Positions 54,783 through 62,280 of a stretch of DNA of 64,000 nt are shown one piece after another. Made by a program: the position numbers and the translations under genes. This DNA is from JAVJST01 sp965229715. GTDB taxonomy: Bacteria > Pseudomonadota > Alphaproteobacteria > Rhodospirillales > Casp-alpha2. Within the stretch, counting starts at the first letter, position 1. Every line of letters begins with the position of its first letter. The notes below the pieces were generated by a model that saw only the letters and a program-made list of their open reading frames with translations, was not told the DNA's origin and did not search any database. Location of the stretch: contig CBDDJL010000002.1 of NCBI GenBank assembly GCA_965229715.1, forward strand, positions 434,001-498,000, given 5' to 3'.

Positions 54783-56097
54783 TCTCGGTGCGGGCCTGAT
54801 CGTTGCGGCGCCGGCGTCGGGAAGCGGCAAGACGACACTGACCCTCGGTCTGTTGCGCGCATTTCGAAACGCCGGCCTGAGCGTGCAGTCGGTAAAGGCC
54901 GGACCTGACTATATCGATCCCGGGTTTCATGCGGCTGCGACCGGGCGGCCGTGTCCGAACTTCGATATCTGGGCCATGCGTCGACATGTTGCCGAATCGA
55001 TTGCGATGGCCGGTGCAAACGCTGATCTTACTGTCTGCGAGGGCGTCATGGGGCTGTTCGACGGCGCCACCGCGGAGACCGGCTCGACTGCCGATATCGC
55101 AGCAATGACGGGATGGCCTGTCGTGCTGATTGTCGATGCCCGCGCGCAGGCGGCATCTGCCGCCGCCGTGGTGCGCGGGTTTGCCGAGCATCGGGCGGAC
55201 GTGCGCGTCGCGGGCGTGGTTTTCAACCGGGTCGCGAGCGAACGCCATCGCCGGCATATTCTCGACGCCATGGCGGCGCTGCCTGACATTGCTGTCCTCG
55301 GGTTTTTGCCGGGACGCGAGGATTTGACCGTGCCGAGCCGTCATCTGGGTCTGGTGCAGGCCATGGAACTGGCCGATGCGGAAGCGATGATCGAAGCCGC
55401 TGCCACCCATGTCGGCGAGCATATCGACCTGGACGCTCTCCGGGCATTGGCAATGCCGGCCGCCGTCGGCGGCATGGGCGTTGCCGGCCCGGCACTGCCG
55501 CCGCTGGGTCAGCGCATCGCCGTCGCCGATGATGCGGCATTCGCCTTCCGATATCCCCACGTCATGCAAGGCTGGCGAGACGCCGGTGCCGAGATTATGC
55601 CGTTTTCGCCACTTGCCGGCGGCGGTCCGCCGGATGATGCGGATGCGATCTATCTGGCGGGCGGATACCCGGAACTTCATGCCGGGGCGATCGCCGCCAA
55701 CGAGCCGTTCATGGCGGGCCTCCGCGCGGCAGCGGAGAGTGGCAATGCAATTTTCGGCGAATGCGGCGGTTACATGGTGCTGGGCGAGGGGCTTGTCGAT
55801 GCGGACGGCACCCGGCATGCCATGGCGGGCCTGCTGCCGGTCGAAACCTCGTTCGCAAAGCGCAAACTGCACCTCGGTTATCGCCGCGCGACACTGGCAA
55901 CCGGATGCGGTTTTGGCCCCGCCGGAGCGGTTTACCGTGGCCACGAGTTTCATTATGCGAGCATTGTCCGCGAAGACACGTCCTCGCCGCTGTTCGAACT
56001 GACCGATGCGTTCGGCGATCCGCTCCCCCCCGCCGGTGCCGTGCGCGGCAGCGTCGCGGGTTCGTTCATTCACCTGATCGACCGCGAAGAATCATGA
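54775..56097 (+). CDS. cobB: Cobyrinic/hydrogenobyrinic acid a,c-diamide synthase
   Basis: Glutamine-dependent amidation of carboxylates a and c (CobB/CbiA). The P-loop is VAAPASGSGKTTLTLGLLRA near residue 10, then SVKAGPDYIDPGFHAAATGR, VCEGVMGLFDGAT and the C-terminal glutaminase with FGECGGYMVLGEGL (nucleophile Cys) and GHEFHYAS. At 440 aa it is complete. It serves whether cobalt is already present or not. It overlaps the SCO gene by 8 nt and the next gene by 4 nt. Confidence 0.96.
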   Translation: MADLGAGLIVAAPASGSGKTTLTLGLLRAFRNAGLSVQSVKAGPDYIDPGFHAAATGRPCPNFDIWAMRRHVAESIAMAGANADLTVCEGVMGLFDGATAETGSTADIAAMTGWPVVLIVDARAQAASAAAVVRGFAEHRADVRVAGVVFNRVASERHRRHILDAMAALPDIAVLGFLPGREDLTVPSRHLGLVQAMELADAEAMIEAAATHVGEHIDLDALRALAMPAAVGGMGVAGPALPPLGQRIAVADDAAFAFRYPHVMQGWRDAGAEIMPFSPLAGGGPPDDADAIYLAGGYPELHAGAIAANEPFMAGLRAAAESGNAIFGECGGYMVLGEGLVDADGTRHAMAGLLPVETSFAKRKLHLGYRRATLATGCGFGPAGAVYRGHEFHYASIVREDTSSPLFELTDAFGDPLPPAGAVRGSVAGSFIHLIDREES

Positions 56098-56534
56098 CCG
56101 CCCTTACGCCGTTCTGGAAACGTAAATCCCTCGACGAAATGAGCCCTGCCGAATGGGAGAGCCTGTGCGACGGTTGCGCCAAGTGCTGTCTCGGCAAGGT
56201 CGACGACCCCGCGGGCACGGGGTTGGTGACCACCGCGGTTGCCTGCCGGCTACTCGATATCGAGGCTTGCCGCTGCACGTCTTATGGGGATCGGCATCGT
56301 TTCGTACCGGATTGCGTGCGCCTGACGCCCGCGAAGGTGCGCAAGCTCGCGTGGTTGCCCGCGACCTGCGCCTATCGGCTTCTGGCCGAGGGCGGCGACC
56401 TGCCGGGTTGGCACCCGCTGATCTCGGGTGAACCGGAGAGCGTGCATGCGGCCGGTCAGTCGGTGCGCGGCCGTGCGATATCGGAGCGCGGGGTTGACGA
56501 CCCGGCCTTGCATCCTGCGCCGTGGGCGAAATAA
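56094..56534 (+). CDS. YcgN-like (UPF0260) Cys-rich protein, copy 1
   Basis: A 146-aa protein with eight conserved cysteines of the YkgJ/YcgN type: CDGCAKCC (about 27-34), then CRLLDIEACRC, a PDC near 79 and TCAYRLL. Such clusters are thought to bind zinc or iron. The function is unknown. The ATG overlaps the cobB stop as ATGA. A homologous gene follows after 52 nt; this copy and the next share MSxAEWESLCDGCxKCC, WLPxTCAYRLL and DPESVH-type (here GEPESVHAAG) segments. Confidence 0.9.
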   Translation: MTALTPFWKRKSLDEMSPAEWESLCDGCAKCCLGKVDDPAGTGLVTTAVACRLLDIEACRCTSYGDRHRFVPDCVRLTPAKVRKLAWLPATCAYRLLAEGGDLPGWHPLISGEPESVHAAGQSVRGRAISERGVDDPALHPAPWAK

Positions 56535-56586
56535 TCGTCGTCTGGATCAAACACCCGAATATCGGCCCGCCTATGGTAGCCACGCG

Positions 56587-57027
56587 ATGACTGAAACCGC
56601 ACCGTTTTGGGAGACGAAATCCCTCGCCGAGATGTCCGAGGCAGAGTGGGAAAGCCTGTGCGACGGTTGCGGCAAGTGCTGCCTCAACAAGTTGATCGAC
56701 GACGATACCAACGAGATACATCATACGGATGTCGCTTGCCGGCTGCTCGATCTTGAGACCTGCCGCTGTCGCGACTATCAAAACCGTCAGCGCGAGGTGC
56801 CGGATTGTCAGGTTCTGCGGGCGGAAGCCATCGCCGGCTTTCGCTGGTTGCCGTCGACGTGCGCCTACCGATTGTTGTCGGAGGGCAAAGGATTGCCCGA
56901 CTGGCATCCGTTGATCACGGGAGACCCGGAAAGTGTGCACCGCGCCGGTATTTCAGTGCGTGACCGCGCCTTTTCCGAGGACGATATTCTCGATCTCGAA
57001 ACCCGAATTGTGGAGTGGCCTGCATGA
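56587..57027 (+). CDS. YcgN-like (UPF0260) Cys-rich protein, copy 2
   Basis: A second 146-aa member of the same family, starting at the ATG at 56587. Key sites are CDGCGKCCLNKL, CRLLDLETCRCRDYQ, the VPDCQVL Cys, and LPSTCAYRLLSEG, so every cysteine of copy 1 is kept. The KLIDDDTNEIHHTDVACRL stretch matches E. coli YcgN better than copy 1 does, which suggests copy 2 is the orthologue and copy 1 the diverged duplicate (inference). It is coupled by an ATGA overlap to a DapA-family gene. Confidence 0.92.
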   Translation: MTETAPFWETKSLAEMSEAEWESLCDGCGKCCLNKLIDDDTNEIHHTDVACRLLDLETCRCRDYQNRQREVPDCQVLRAEAIAGFRWLPSTCAYRLLSEGKGLPDWHPLITGDPESVHRAGISVRDRAFSEDDILDLETRIVEWPA

Positions 57028-57941
57028 CCGACCGACACCCCGTGAGCGGCATCTACGCCGCTGTTTCGACCCCGTTTGACGCCGCCGACGAGGTCGTCCT
57101 CGACCGATACGTCGCGCATTGTAACTGGCTGCTGCGGAACGGCTGCGATGGGCTCGGTATCCTCGGTTCGACCGGAGAGGCCAACTCGCTGACCATGAGC
57201 GAGCGGAAACGGCTCATCGACGCGGTCGTTAACGGGGGCATCGATCCGGCCCGGCTGATGCCCGGAACCGGTTGCTGCGCGCTGGCCGATACCATCGAAC
57301 TGACGAAACACAGTGTCGGCGCGGGTGCCGACACCGTGCTGATGTTGCCGCCGTTTTTCTACAAGAACAATTCGGACGACGGTCTCGTCGAGGCGTTCAG
57401 CCGGGTGATCGACGGCGTCGGCGATTCGCGATTGAAGGTGCTGCTTTATCACTTCCCGCAGATGTCGGGCGTTCCGATCACCCAGGGTGTCGCGCGCCGG
57501 CTGGTCGATCGCTTTCCCGGCGTTGTCGTCGGTATGAAGGACAGTTCCGGCGATCTCGACGCCATGACGGCGATGATGGATGCGGTGCCGGAGCTCGCCA
57601 TGTTTCCCGGTTCGGAGCGGCTGCTCGGCGACCGGCTGACCCGTGTCGCCGGCTGCATCACCGCCGGTGCCAATGTCGAAGCGCCGCTGATTCGCGCGGT
57701 GTGGGATCAGCGCGGATCGGATGGAGTGAATCCGACCGATATCGATGTCATGGTCGAGGTCAATCTGCTGCTCCGTGAATACGGCTTGTTTGCGCCGATC
57801 AAGGCGCTGCTCGCCCGCAATACCGGCGAGCCCGAATGGGAAAACCTGCGCCCGCCGCTGATGCCGCTCAGCAATGAGAGGAAAGCGGCATTCCTCGCTG
57901 CGTTCGACGCCATCGGTTACCGCTTACCGGTGGCAGCCTGA
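57024..57941 (+). CDS. Dihydrodipicolinate synthase (DapA)/N-acetylneuraminate lyase family aldolase
   Basis: A 305-aa class I aldolase with TIM-barrel fold. The substrate motif is GILGSTGEANSLT, the catalytic Tyr is in KVLLYHFPQMSG and the Schiff-base Lys in VGMKDSSGDLDAM. This general set fits DapA, NanA and several sugar-acid lyases. An isolated position, outside a lysine operon, and the STGE rather than TTGE motif suggest that it is not the main DapA. The ATG at 57024 overlaps the previous stop. Confidence 0.88.
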   Translation: MTDRHPVSGIYAAVSTPFDAADEVVLDRYVAHCNWLLRNGCDGLGILGSTGEANSLTMSERKRLIDAVVNGGIDPARLMPGTGCCALADTIELTKHSVGAGADTVLMLPPFFYKNNSDDGLVEAFSRVIDGVGDSRLKVLLYHFPQMSGVPITQGVARRLVDRFPGVVVGMKDSSGDLDAMTAMMDAVPELAMFPGSERLLGDRLTRVAGCITAGANVEAPLIRAVWDQRGSDGVNPTDIDVMVEVNLLLREYGLFAPIKALLARNTGEPEWENLRPPLMPLSNERKAAFLAAFDAIGYRLPVAA

Positions 57942-57948
57942 ACGCGCG

Positions 57949-58656
57949 ATGGCCGGAAGGGACGACACCGACGATCCGATCCTGGTCGATGGCCGTGCGC
58001 TGCCTATTGCGTATCGCGTCAATCGCCGCGCGCGGCGATTGATTCTACGTCTCGACGACGAAACGGGCGGCGCCGTCGTCACACTGCCGCCCGGCGTTTC
58101 CCGGGCCGAAGGCCGCCGTTTTGCCGAAGAACGTGCCGACTGGCTCGCTCGCCGCATCGAGCGCCGGCCGACGCGCATCCCGTTCGAGCCGGGCGTTACC
58201 ATTCCGGTGTTGGGCGAGGATCGGATCATCCGGCTGAGTAATGAGGGGCGCGGCCCGGTCGTGCTCGGTGAGGACGAACTGATCGTCAAGGGTGCGCCGG
58301 AGCATACGCCGCGGCGTGTCCGCGACTGGCTGAAAGACGAAGCACGTCGGCAAATCGAACCCCGTGCCATGGACCTCGCGGACCGGGTCGGCCAGACGCT
58401 GCGTCGCGTCACCATTCGTGATACGCGGTCTCGCTGGGGATCGTGCTCGACCAACGGCGGGCTCAATTTCTCGTGGCGGCTGGTGATGGCGCCTGCGTGG
58501 GTTCTCGAGTATGTCGTCGCCCACGAGGTCGCCCATCTTATCGAGCACAATCACGGCCCCCGGTTCTGGGCGCAGGTCGAGCGGATCAACGGCGACGCCG
58601 AGCGCGGCAGAGCGTGGCTCAATGTGCACGGACCGGCCCTGCACCGCTATGGATGA
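57949..58656 (+). CDS. YgjP/M48-like zinc metallopeptidase (DUF45)
   Basis: A 235-aa protein whose signature is YVVAHEVAHLIEHNHGPRFW, an HExxH zinc site with a third His downstream. The preceding TIRDTRSRWGSCSTNGGLNF segment is the hallmark of the YgjP/DUF45 family (SxWGSC). The N-terminal half is the family's beta-rich domain with YRVNRRARRLILRLD. The ATG at 57949 follows the previous stop by 7 nt, so it belongs to the same operon. Substrates are unknown. Confidence 0.92.
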   Translation: MAGRDDTDDPILVDGRALPIAYRVNRRARRLILRLDDETGGAVVTLPPGVSRAEGRRFAEERADWLARRIERRPTRIPFEPGVTIPVLGEDRIIRLSNEGRGPVVLGEDELIVKGAPEHTPRRVRDWLKDEARRQIEPRAMDLADRVGQTLRRVTIRDTRSRWGSCSTNGGLNFSWRLVMAPAWVLEYVVAHEVAHLIEHNHGPRFWAQVERINGDAERGRAWLNVHGPALHRYG

Positions 58657-58700
58657 TACTTTCACGCCAAACATCGGATAGCACGACCGGGATGCGGGTC

Positions 58701-58706
58701 TATAAT
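58701..58706 (+). promoter_or_regulatory. -10 box of ada, implying a leaderless mRNA
   Basis: A perfect TATAAT lies only 7 nt before the ada ATG (58714). Transcription would then start at or next to the A of the start codon, which would give a leaderless message. No good -35 is seen (ATAGCA at about 58678), which is typical when an activator such as methylated Ada is required. Confidence 0.6.
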
Positions 58707-58713
58707 TGCGGGC

Positions 58714-59799
58714 ATGACACAGACAGCCCTCAAGTACGACGTCACCGAATCGGATCCCCGCTGGCAACAGGTCGTCGGTCGCGACCGCCGCGCGGACGGC
58801 CAATTCGTCATGGCGGTCCGCACCACCGGAATCTACTGCCGGCCGTCATGCCCGGCTCGGTTACCGAAACCCGAGAACGTGCAATTTTATGCCCTGCCGG
58901 AAGCGGCGGAGCATGCGGGGTACAGGCCCTGCAAACGCTGTCGCCCCGAGCAGGCGGCGCCGGAAACCCCCGACGCGCAACTGGTCAGAAAGGTTTGCGA
59001 CGTGATCGAGTCATACGAAGAAAGCCTGCCGACGCTGGAAGATATTTCGGAAGAGATCGGACTCGGACCGCATCAGGTTCAGAAGCGCTTCACCCGGATC
59101 ATGGGTGTGTCGCCGCGCACATATGCCGATCAGATCCGCCGCACGCGCGCCCGCACGCTTCTAAAAGAAGATGCCGGTGTCGGCGATGCCCTCTACGGCG
59201 CCGGATACGGATCGTCGAGCCGGCTCTACGAAAACGCTGGCGAGTGGCTTGGCATGACGCCGGCGAGTTACGCAAAGGGCGGCGCCGGGGCATTACTGCG
59301 CTACGTGCTGGCCGATTGTCCGCTCGGTCGCATGATCGTCGCCGCGACCGAACGGGGCGTTGCCTTCATCGGGTTCGGCGACAAGGACGGCGAATTGCTG
59401 GGCGAGTTGCAGCGCGACTTTCCGGCCGCCGGCATCGCGGCCGACGACGGTCGCCTGATGAGTTGGATTGCCGACATTCAGGACGAGCTCAACGGCGGAC
59501 CGCCGGCGCTCGGTGTGCCGCTCGATATCGTCGCGACGGCATTCCAGGCCCGGGTCTGGCGGGCTTTGCGCAATATCCCCAAGGGCGAGACGAAGACGTA
59601 CGGCGAGATTGCCGCCGAATTGGGTCAGCCCAAAGCGGCGCGCGCCGTTGGCCGCGCCTGCGCCACCAACCCGGTGTCGCTCGTCGTGCCGTGCCATCGC
59701 GCGGTCGGATCGAGCGGCTCGCTGACGGGTTACCGCTGGGGCACGGAGCGGAAGCGTCAACTGCTCGAGAGCGAGCGGCAGGACATCGCCGACGATTGA
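58714..59799 (+). CDS. ada: Ada: bifunctional methylphosphotriester regulator and O6-methylguanine-DNA methyltransferase
   Basis: Adaptive-response protein that repairs alkylated DNA and activates its own regulon. The N-terminal zinc domain has the four ligands Cys42, Cys46, Cys73 and Cys76 (YCRPSCPARLP and PCKRCRP); Cys42 is the methyl acceptor for phosphotriesters. An AraC-type helix-turn-helix pair follows (LPTLEDISEEIGLGPHQVQK, quoted in part, and GVSPRTYADQIRRTRARTLL). The C-terminal methyltransferase domain has the active Cys in VVPCHRAVGSSGSLTGY. At 361 aa it matches E. coli Ada in full layout. Confidence 0.95.
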   Translation: MTQTALKYDVTESDPRWQQVVGRDRRADGQFVMAVRTTGIYCRPSCPARLPKPENVQFYALPEAAEHAGYRPCKRCRPEQAAPETPDAQLVRKVCDVIESYEESLPTLEDISEEIGLGPHQVQKRFTRIMGVSPRTYADQIRRTRARTLLKEDAGVGDALYGAGYGSSSRLYENAGEWLGMTPASYAKGGAGALLRYVLADCPLGRMIVAATERGVAFIGFGDKDGELLGELQRDFPAAGIAADDGRLMSWIADIQDELNGGPPALGVPLDIVATAFQARVWRALRNIPKGETKTYGEIAAELGQPKAARAVGRACATNPVSLVVPCHRAVGSSGSLTGYRWGTERKRQLLESERQDIADD

Positions 59800-59841
59800 G
59801 GTTAGCATCGGCGCTCCCGATCAATCAGCGGAGCGCCACCG

Positions 59842-60402
59842 ATGGCCTGGATCAAAACCATTCACGAAGACGATGCCGAAGGCGATCTCGCCAGGATTTA
59901 TGACGGCGTCGCGAAGCGGCTCGGTTCCGTCGGCAATTTCGGCCGCGGGTTCAGCCTCAAGCCGCACATGTACGAGACCTTTATCAAGGCCTACATGGAT
60001 GCCTGTTTTCACAAGGGGAACGTCCTGCCGCCGTGGTATCACGAGGCGGTCGCGACCTACGTCAGCGTTCTGAATGGTTGCGGGTTCTGCGTCGCCCACC
60101 ATGCGGCCGCGCTATTGCAGCATTGTCCGGACGAGGATTTCGCCCTGGCGGCGACCGGCGCGCTGGCGGCCGACGATCCGGGCCACTTCTTCAAGGGCAA
60201 GGAGTTGGCCGGTCTGGAGTACGTCCGCCAACTGACGCTCGATCCGGGTTCGGTCGAGAAGATCGATATCGGCGACCTGCGCGATGCCGGTTTGAGCGAT
60301 GAGGAGATTTTGGAGATCAATCTGACCGCCGGTGTATTCGCCTGGGCCAATCGCTATGTTTCGGGCCTCGGCATTTCCATCGAAGGCGAGACGCTGCGTT
60401 AG
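59842..60402 (+). CDS. AhpD-like / carboxymuconolactone decarboxylase family peroxidase-related protein
   Basis: A 186-aa helical protein. The redox motif is NGCGFCVAHHAAALL, a CxxC followed by the conserved His of AhpD-type proteins. Residues before it (PPWYHEAVATYVSVL) supply the helix with the conserved Glu. This subgroup is annotated as peroxidase-related. It follows ada by 42 nt and may share its message, which fits oxidative or alkylation stress. Its stop overlaps the mmcB stop by 4 nt. Confidence 0.88.
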   Translation: MAWIKTIHEDDAEGDLARIYDGVAKRLGSVGNFGRGFSLKPHMYETFIKAYMDACFHKGNVLPPWYHEAVATYVSVLNGCGFCVAHHAAALLQHCPDEDFALAATGALAADDPGHFFKGKELAGLEYVRQLTLDPGSVEKIDIGDLRDAGLSDEEILEINLTAGVFAWANRYVSGLGISIEGETLR

Positions 60403-60890
60403 ATTCTGTCATCGCGGCGAACGTCGCGGTCCCTGTGTAACCGGCGCGCCGCCTTGATGGCGAACTTCAGGATCTGATTGCGCCGCCGGGTGCCGTTCAT
60501 CTTGCGCTTCGGCGCCGGGCGCACAATCGCGCCGTGAAATGCGTCGGCGACGATGATCCCGGCGTCTTCGGGTAAAATTTCGAGCGGAAATCCTCCGGCA
60601 ACGGCGAAGTAAAACGCGTCGCAATGGGGCAGATATTCAGGCCATTTCCCATCGGCGCGGAAATCCCGTTCGGATGCCTTGACCTCGGCGACGATGAACT
60701 GGCTTTGCTTGTCGAGGCCGATGACATCGACGCGGCGATTGTTGCTGAGCGGAAACTCGGTGAGCGGCTCATACCGCATGTTGGCGAATAGCCGGCAGAC
60801 GCCGCGGGCAATATCGTCGGCGCTCAGCACGTCGCCGTGAAAGTCGAAATCGAACGGCGTGAGGGGCAGATCGGTTTGTTTTTTGTTCAT
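60399..60890 (-). CDS. mmcB: MmcB-family DNA repair protein
   Basis: A 163-aa protein with a restriction-endonuclease-like (PD-(D/E)xK type) layout: SNNRRVDVIGLDKQ, then FIVAEVKASERDFRADGKW, in which Asp and ExK are the expected metal/catalytic residues, then YLPHCDAFYFAVAGGFP. Caulobacter MmcB acts in mitomycin C resistance and is LexA-controlled. A perfect alphaproteobacterial LexA box overlaps its start codon here. It is divergent from yjbQ and convergent with the AhpD-like gene. Confidence 0.9.
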   Translation of the reverse strand: MNKKQTDLPLTPFDFDFHGDVLSADDIARGVCRLFANMRYEPLTEFPLSNNRRVDVIGLDKQSQFIVAEVKASERDFRADGKWPEYLPHCDAFYFAVAGGFPLEILPEDAGIIVADAFHGAIVRPAPKRKMNGTRRRNQILKFAIKAARRLHRDRDVRRDDRI

Positions 60891-60899
60891 TTTTTGTTC
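60885..60899. promoter_or_regulatory. LexA (SOS) box over the mmcB start
   Basis: GTTC-ATTTTTT-GTTC reads exactly as the alphaproteobacterial LexA consensus GTTC-N7-GTTC. It covers the start codon of mmcB (60888-60890, minus strand), so bound LexA would block initiation or early elongation. A further dyad (ATCTTGGC and GCCAAGGAT, 60902-60940) lies just upstream. Confidence 0.75.
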
Positions 60900-60986
60900 T
60901 TATCTTGGCCTTCCTACTTAACCGTTAATACGCCAAGGATCAACGGGTCGTTCCGGTCCGTGACGCAGACCCGGAGGCCGGCTACG

Positions 60987-61448
60987 ATGACGGTCATGAA
61001 TCGACCGCCGACCGATCTTTCCAGTATCGAACGCCAGGGGAGCCATCGCCTGCGTGTCGAGACAGCGGGTGCCGGCCTTTACGAGATTACGCAGGCGGTC
61101 GAGACGTGGGTCGGCGAAACCGGCATGACCGAGGGCATGCTCACCGTTTTTTGCCGACACACCAGCGCATCGCTGACGATCCAGGAAAATGCCGATCCGG
61201 ACGTGCAACGCGACCTCGGCGACTTCATGGCCAGACTGGTGCGTGACGACCCGTCGCTTTATCGCCACACGGCCGAGGGGCCGGATGACATGCCGGCGCA
61301 TATCAGGAGTGCGCTGACCGATGTTTCGCTCTCGATTCCGCTTTCCGGCGGTCGTCTCGTGCTCGGTACGTGGCAGGGAATTTATCTCTTCGAGCACCGC
61401 CGCCGGTCGCATCGGCGCGAGGTTCACCTGCATCTGATGGGGGCCTGA
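60987..61448 (+). CDS. YjbQ family protein (secondary thiamine-phosphate synthase type)
   Basis: A 153-aa protein. Key motifs are TVFCRHTSASLTIQENADP, the DDMPAHIRSALTDVSLSIPL segment (quoted in part) and VLGTWQGIYLFEHR, all defining the YjbQ fold. A low thiamine-phosphate synthase activity has been described for some members. The ATG at 60987 has GGAGG 9 nt upstream and is preferred to the upstream open frame and to a second ATG at 60996. Confidence 0.92.
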   Translation: MTVMNRPPTDLSSIERQGSHRLRVETAGAGLYEITQAVETWVGETGMTEGMLTVFCRHTSASLTIQENADPDVQRDLGDFMARLVRDDPSLYRHTAEGPDDMPAHIRSALTDVSLSIPLSGGRLVLGTWQGIYLFEHRRRSHRREVHLHLMGA

Positions 61449-61464
61449 ATGCCGCGGTCGGGTG

Positions 61465-62121
61465 TCAATAGCTGGGGGGCGTAATGGCCCAAACCACGAC
61501 GGTTTCCTCGTCCGAGGGGTTGTCGTAGCGATGCGGCCGGTCGCTCTCGAAGGCGAAACTGTCGCCCGCTTTCAGGATGACCTCCCGATCGCCGATCCAG
61601 AGCCGGAGCTGACCCGAGACCACGATGCCGGCTTCTTCGCCGATGTGGCTGTACGGTTCCTCGCCGCTCGCTGAGCCAGGCGGGAAAACGCATCGCAGAA
61701 GTTCGATTTTTCGTCTTAGGTTGGGTGACAGCAACTCATCGGTGATCCCGCTGTTGAAGGTGAGCTTGCGGCGCTGGTCTGCACGTACGATCACGTCGCG
61801 CAGCGGACCCGGCTCGTTGACGTTCGGCGAGAAGAACCAGCTGATGGTGACGCTGAGCGCCCGGCTGATCGAGTGCAGCGCCTTTACCGACGGACTCGAT
61901 TTGCCACGCTCGATCTGGCTGAGGTAACCCTGCGACAGACCCGTCGCCTCGCCGACCTCGGCCAGCGTCAAGCCGCGCGCGCGACGTAGATCCCGAATCT
62001 CGGCGCCGACACGGTCGTCGATTTCCAACAGTTGCGCGACGTCGATGACCTGATGGTCCTGATCGGCGATGCCGTCCTGTGCCGAAGCACGGTCGAGCCG
62101 TTGAAGTTTCGTGACAGTCAT
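61465..62121 (-). CDS. XRE-family regulator with C-terminal cupin domain
   Basis: A 218-aa regulator. The helix-turn-helix is IRDLRRARGLTLAEVGEATG with the SQGYLSQIERGKSSPSVKAL continuation typical of this class. The C-terminal cupin has EEPYSHIGEEAGIVVSGQLRL and a DRPHRYDN strand with conserved His. Such regulators control polyamine or amino acid catabolic genes. It lies divergently from a dimethylglycine/sarcosine dehydrogenase-like gene. I start it at 62121 (MTVTKLQ) rather than the frame opening at 62142. Confidence 0.9.
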   Translation of the reverse strand: MTVTKLQRLDRASAQDGIADQDHQVIDVAQLLEIDDRVGAEIRDLRRARGLTLAEVGEATGLSQGYLSQIERGKSSPSVKALHSISRALSVTISWFFSPNVNEPGPLRDVIVRADQRRKLTFNSGITDELLSPNLRRKIELLRCVFPPGSASGEEPYSHIGEEAGIVVSGQLRLWIGDREVILKAGDSFAFESDRPHRYDNPSDEETVVVWAITPPSY

Positions 62122-62183
62122 GGCCGTCGCTCGCTGTGGCAATCCTGAGGGACGAGATTAACCGGTTCCGCCGCGATGGTGAA

Positions 62184-62203
62184 GTAAAACCGAAAAATTT
62201 TAC
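62184..62203. promoter_or_regulatory. AT-rich dyad between the XRE-cupin and dehydrogenase genes
   Basis: GTAAAA (62184-62189) and TTTTAC (62198-62203) form an inverted repeat with an 8-nt spacer, inside an AT-rich patch (62183-62220) within GC-rich DNA. A further TTTTAC-A5-GTGAAAA partial dyad overlaps. It is a plausible operator for the XRE-cupin regulator, about 78 nt upstream of the TTG start of the dehydrogenase. Confidence 0.4.
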
Positions 62204-62280
62204 AAAAAGTGAAAAAATACGTTCCAATCTTTACATAGCTGATGTAGGACTCCCCGATACCATTTACCGGAGAGAATGGG

